Assembly: GCA_947628385.1 (NCBI GenBank)
Contig: CANQZS010000020.1
Coordinates: 1-14,998, forward strand
Source of the DNA: an uncultured Clostridia bacterium
Lineage (GTDB): Bacteria > Bacillota > Clostridia > Oscillospirales > Ruminococcaceae
DNA: 14,998 nt
Direction: 5' to 3'
Made by a program: the position numbers and the translations under genes. The notes beneath the pieces were generated by a model. That model was not told where the DNA came from. It did no database searches and saw nothing but the letters and a program-made list of their open reading frames with translations. Shown here in pieces: positions 14,445 to 14,998 of this stretch. The number at the start of each line of letters is the position of its first letter. The stretch's first letter is position 1.

Positions 14445-14998
14445 TTAAGTCTCTGTGAATTCGTTGATACCGGAAAATATCGTAAACGCTACCTTCCGCT
14501 GGTAATCTTCATCGGTCAGCTTAGCTGCTTCATCAGGATTTGAAAGGAATCCGCATTCTATCATGACCGTAGGATTGGTACTGTAGTAGCAAAGATACAA
14601 TTCATCACCGCAAAGCTTTATTTCCCTTTGATTATAAGGCTGAAGATTAGAAACAAATTTTTGCTGCATTATGTATGCCAAGTCCTCGCTTGCGGGATTA
14701 GTGTCACTGTAAAACATCTGAGCGCCGTTGTATACGGGATCCTCAAATGTATTCTGGTGAATTGAAACGCATACGGCATTAGGATATTTATTAAAAATTT
14801 CCAGTCTGTTTTCCATATCTGAGATCTTCTGATTTCTGATCCCCGTAACGCCTTTATCGTGAATGGACATATCCCTGTCGCGTGTTACCTCCACATCATA
14901 TCCGAACAGGCGGCTCATATCTCTTACCGAAAGCAGGATATTCAGGTTAATGCCCTTTTCGGTCTTTCCGTCGGCAGTGGAACACCCTCCATCAATAC
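14445..14998 (-). CDS. N-acetylmuramoyl-L-alanine amidase (Amidase_3), 5' end cut off by the window
   Basis: C-terminal part of a zinc amidase that cleaves the bond between muramic acid and the stem peptide of peptidoglycan. The frame stays open from an internal ATG at 14918 to the window edge, and the added residues (IDGGCSTADGKTEKGINLNI and on) are clearly family sequence, so the gene is partial and the first zinc histidine lies outside. Seen: the zinc-ligand Glu in TEKGINLN, the second histidine in CVSIHQNTF, and the catalytic Glu in TVMIECGFLSNPDEAAKL. The end of the protein (LTDEDYQRKVAFTIFSGI) looks much like CwlD, which makes muramic-lactam in spore cortex; with other sporulation genes in the window this is a reasonable guess, but generic Amidase_3 enzymes share these motifs. 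It precedes radA by 20 bases. Confidence 0.9.
   Translation of the reverse strand, partial: IDGGCSTADGKTEKGINLNILLSVRDMSRLFGYDVEVTRDRDMSIHDKGVTGIRNQKISDMENRLEIFNKYPNAVCVSIHQNTFEDPVYNGAQMFYSDTNPASEDLAYIMQQKFVSNLQPYNQREIKLCGDELYLCYYSTNPTVMIECGFLSNPDEAAKLTDEDYQRKVAFTIFSGINEFTET

Overview
The window reads as ordinary chromosome from a low-to-moderate G+C, Gram-positive, spore-forming-lineage bacterium of the class Clostridia, most like Ruminococcus / Oscillospiraceae. This placement is inferred from the sporulation genes yqfC, yqfD and ylbJ, strong AGGAGG-type ribosome binding sites, three probable TTG starts, a Bacillus-type YmfF/YmfH peptidase pair, and the absence of any outer-membrane gene. 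No rRNA, tRNA, CRISPR array, insertion sequence or prophage gene was found. The window is densely coded: the longest gene-free stretches are about 165 bases and are divergent promoter regions.

Left region (1-3098). yqfC and yqfD form a small minus-strand operon. Divergent from it, ylbJ runs on the plus strand behind a candidate sigma-E-type promoter. A 69-residue four-cysteine protein follows, with its own extended -10 promoter built into the ylbJ stop codon and lying inside a perfect 16-base palindrome. A hairpin terminator ends this block. It is shared with the convergent penicillin-binding protein gene, whose last five codons lie in the terminator stem.

Central region (3076-9228, minus strand). 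This is one tightly packed transcription unit, read right to left: an M16 peptidase-fold protein without the zinc motif (YmfF-like), a zinc-motif M16 peptidase (YmfH-like), lgt (lipoprotein lipidation), folD (one-carbon folate metabolism), then a class B penicillin-binding protein. The first three junctions overlap by 1, 4 and 17 bases, which suggests translational coupling. Before the penicillin-binding protein, a long hairpin covers its ribosome binding site.

Right region (9300-14998). A Xer-type tyrosine recombinase is transcribed rightward from a perfect-consensus sigma-A promoter, back to back with the promoter of the central operon, and ends at a 16-bp-stem terminator. The rest lies on the minus strand. 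Read right to left it holds a partial cell-wall amidase, radA with its terminator, a membrane-anchored XRE regulator, and a MacA/MacB-like adaptor-permease pair that has no ATPase gene beside it.

No clear previously undescribed system is present. The most interesting points are the ATPase-less transporter pair under a membrane-linked regulator, the hairpin over the penicillin-binding protein ribosome binding site, that protein's KTS motif in place of KTG, and the palindromic promoter of the small cysteine protein.
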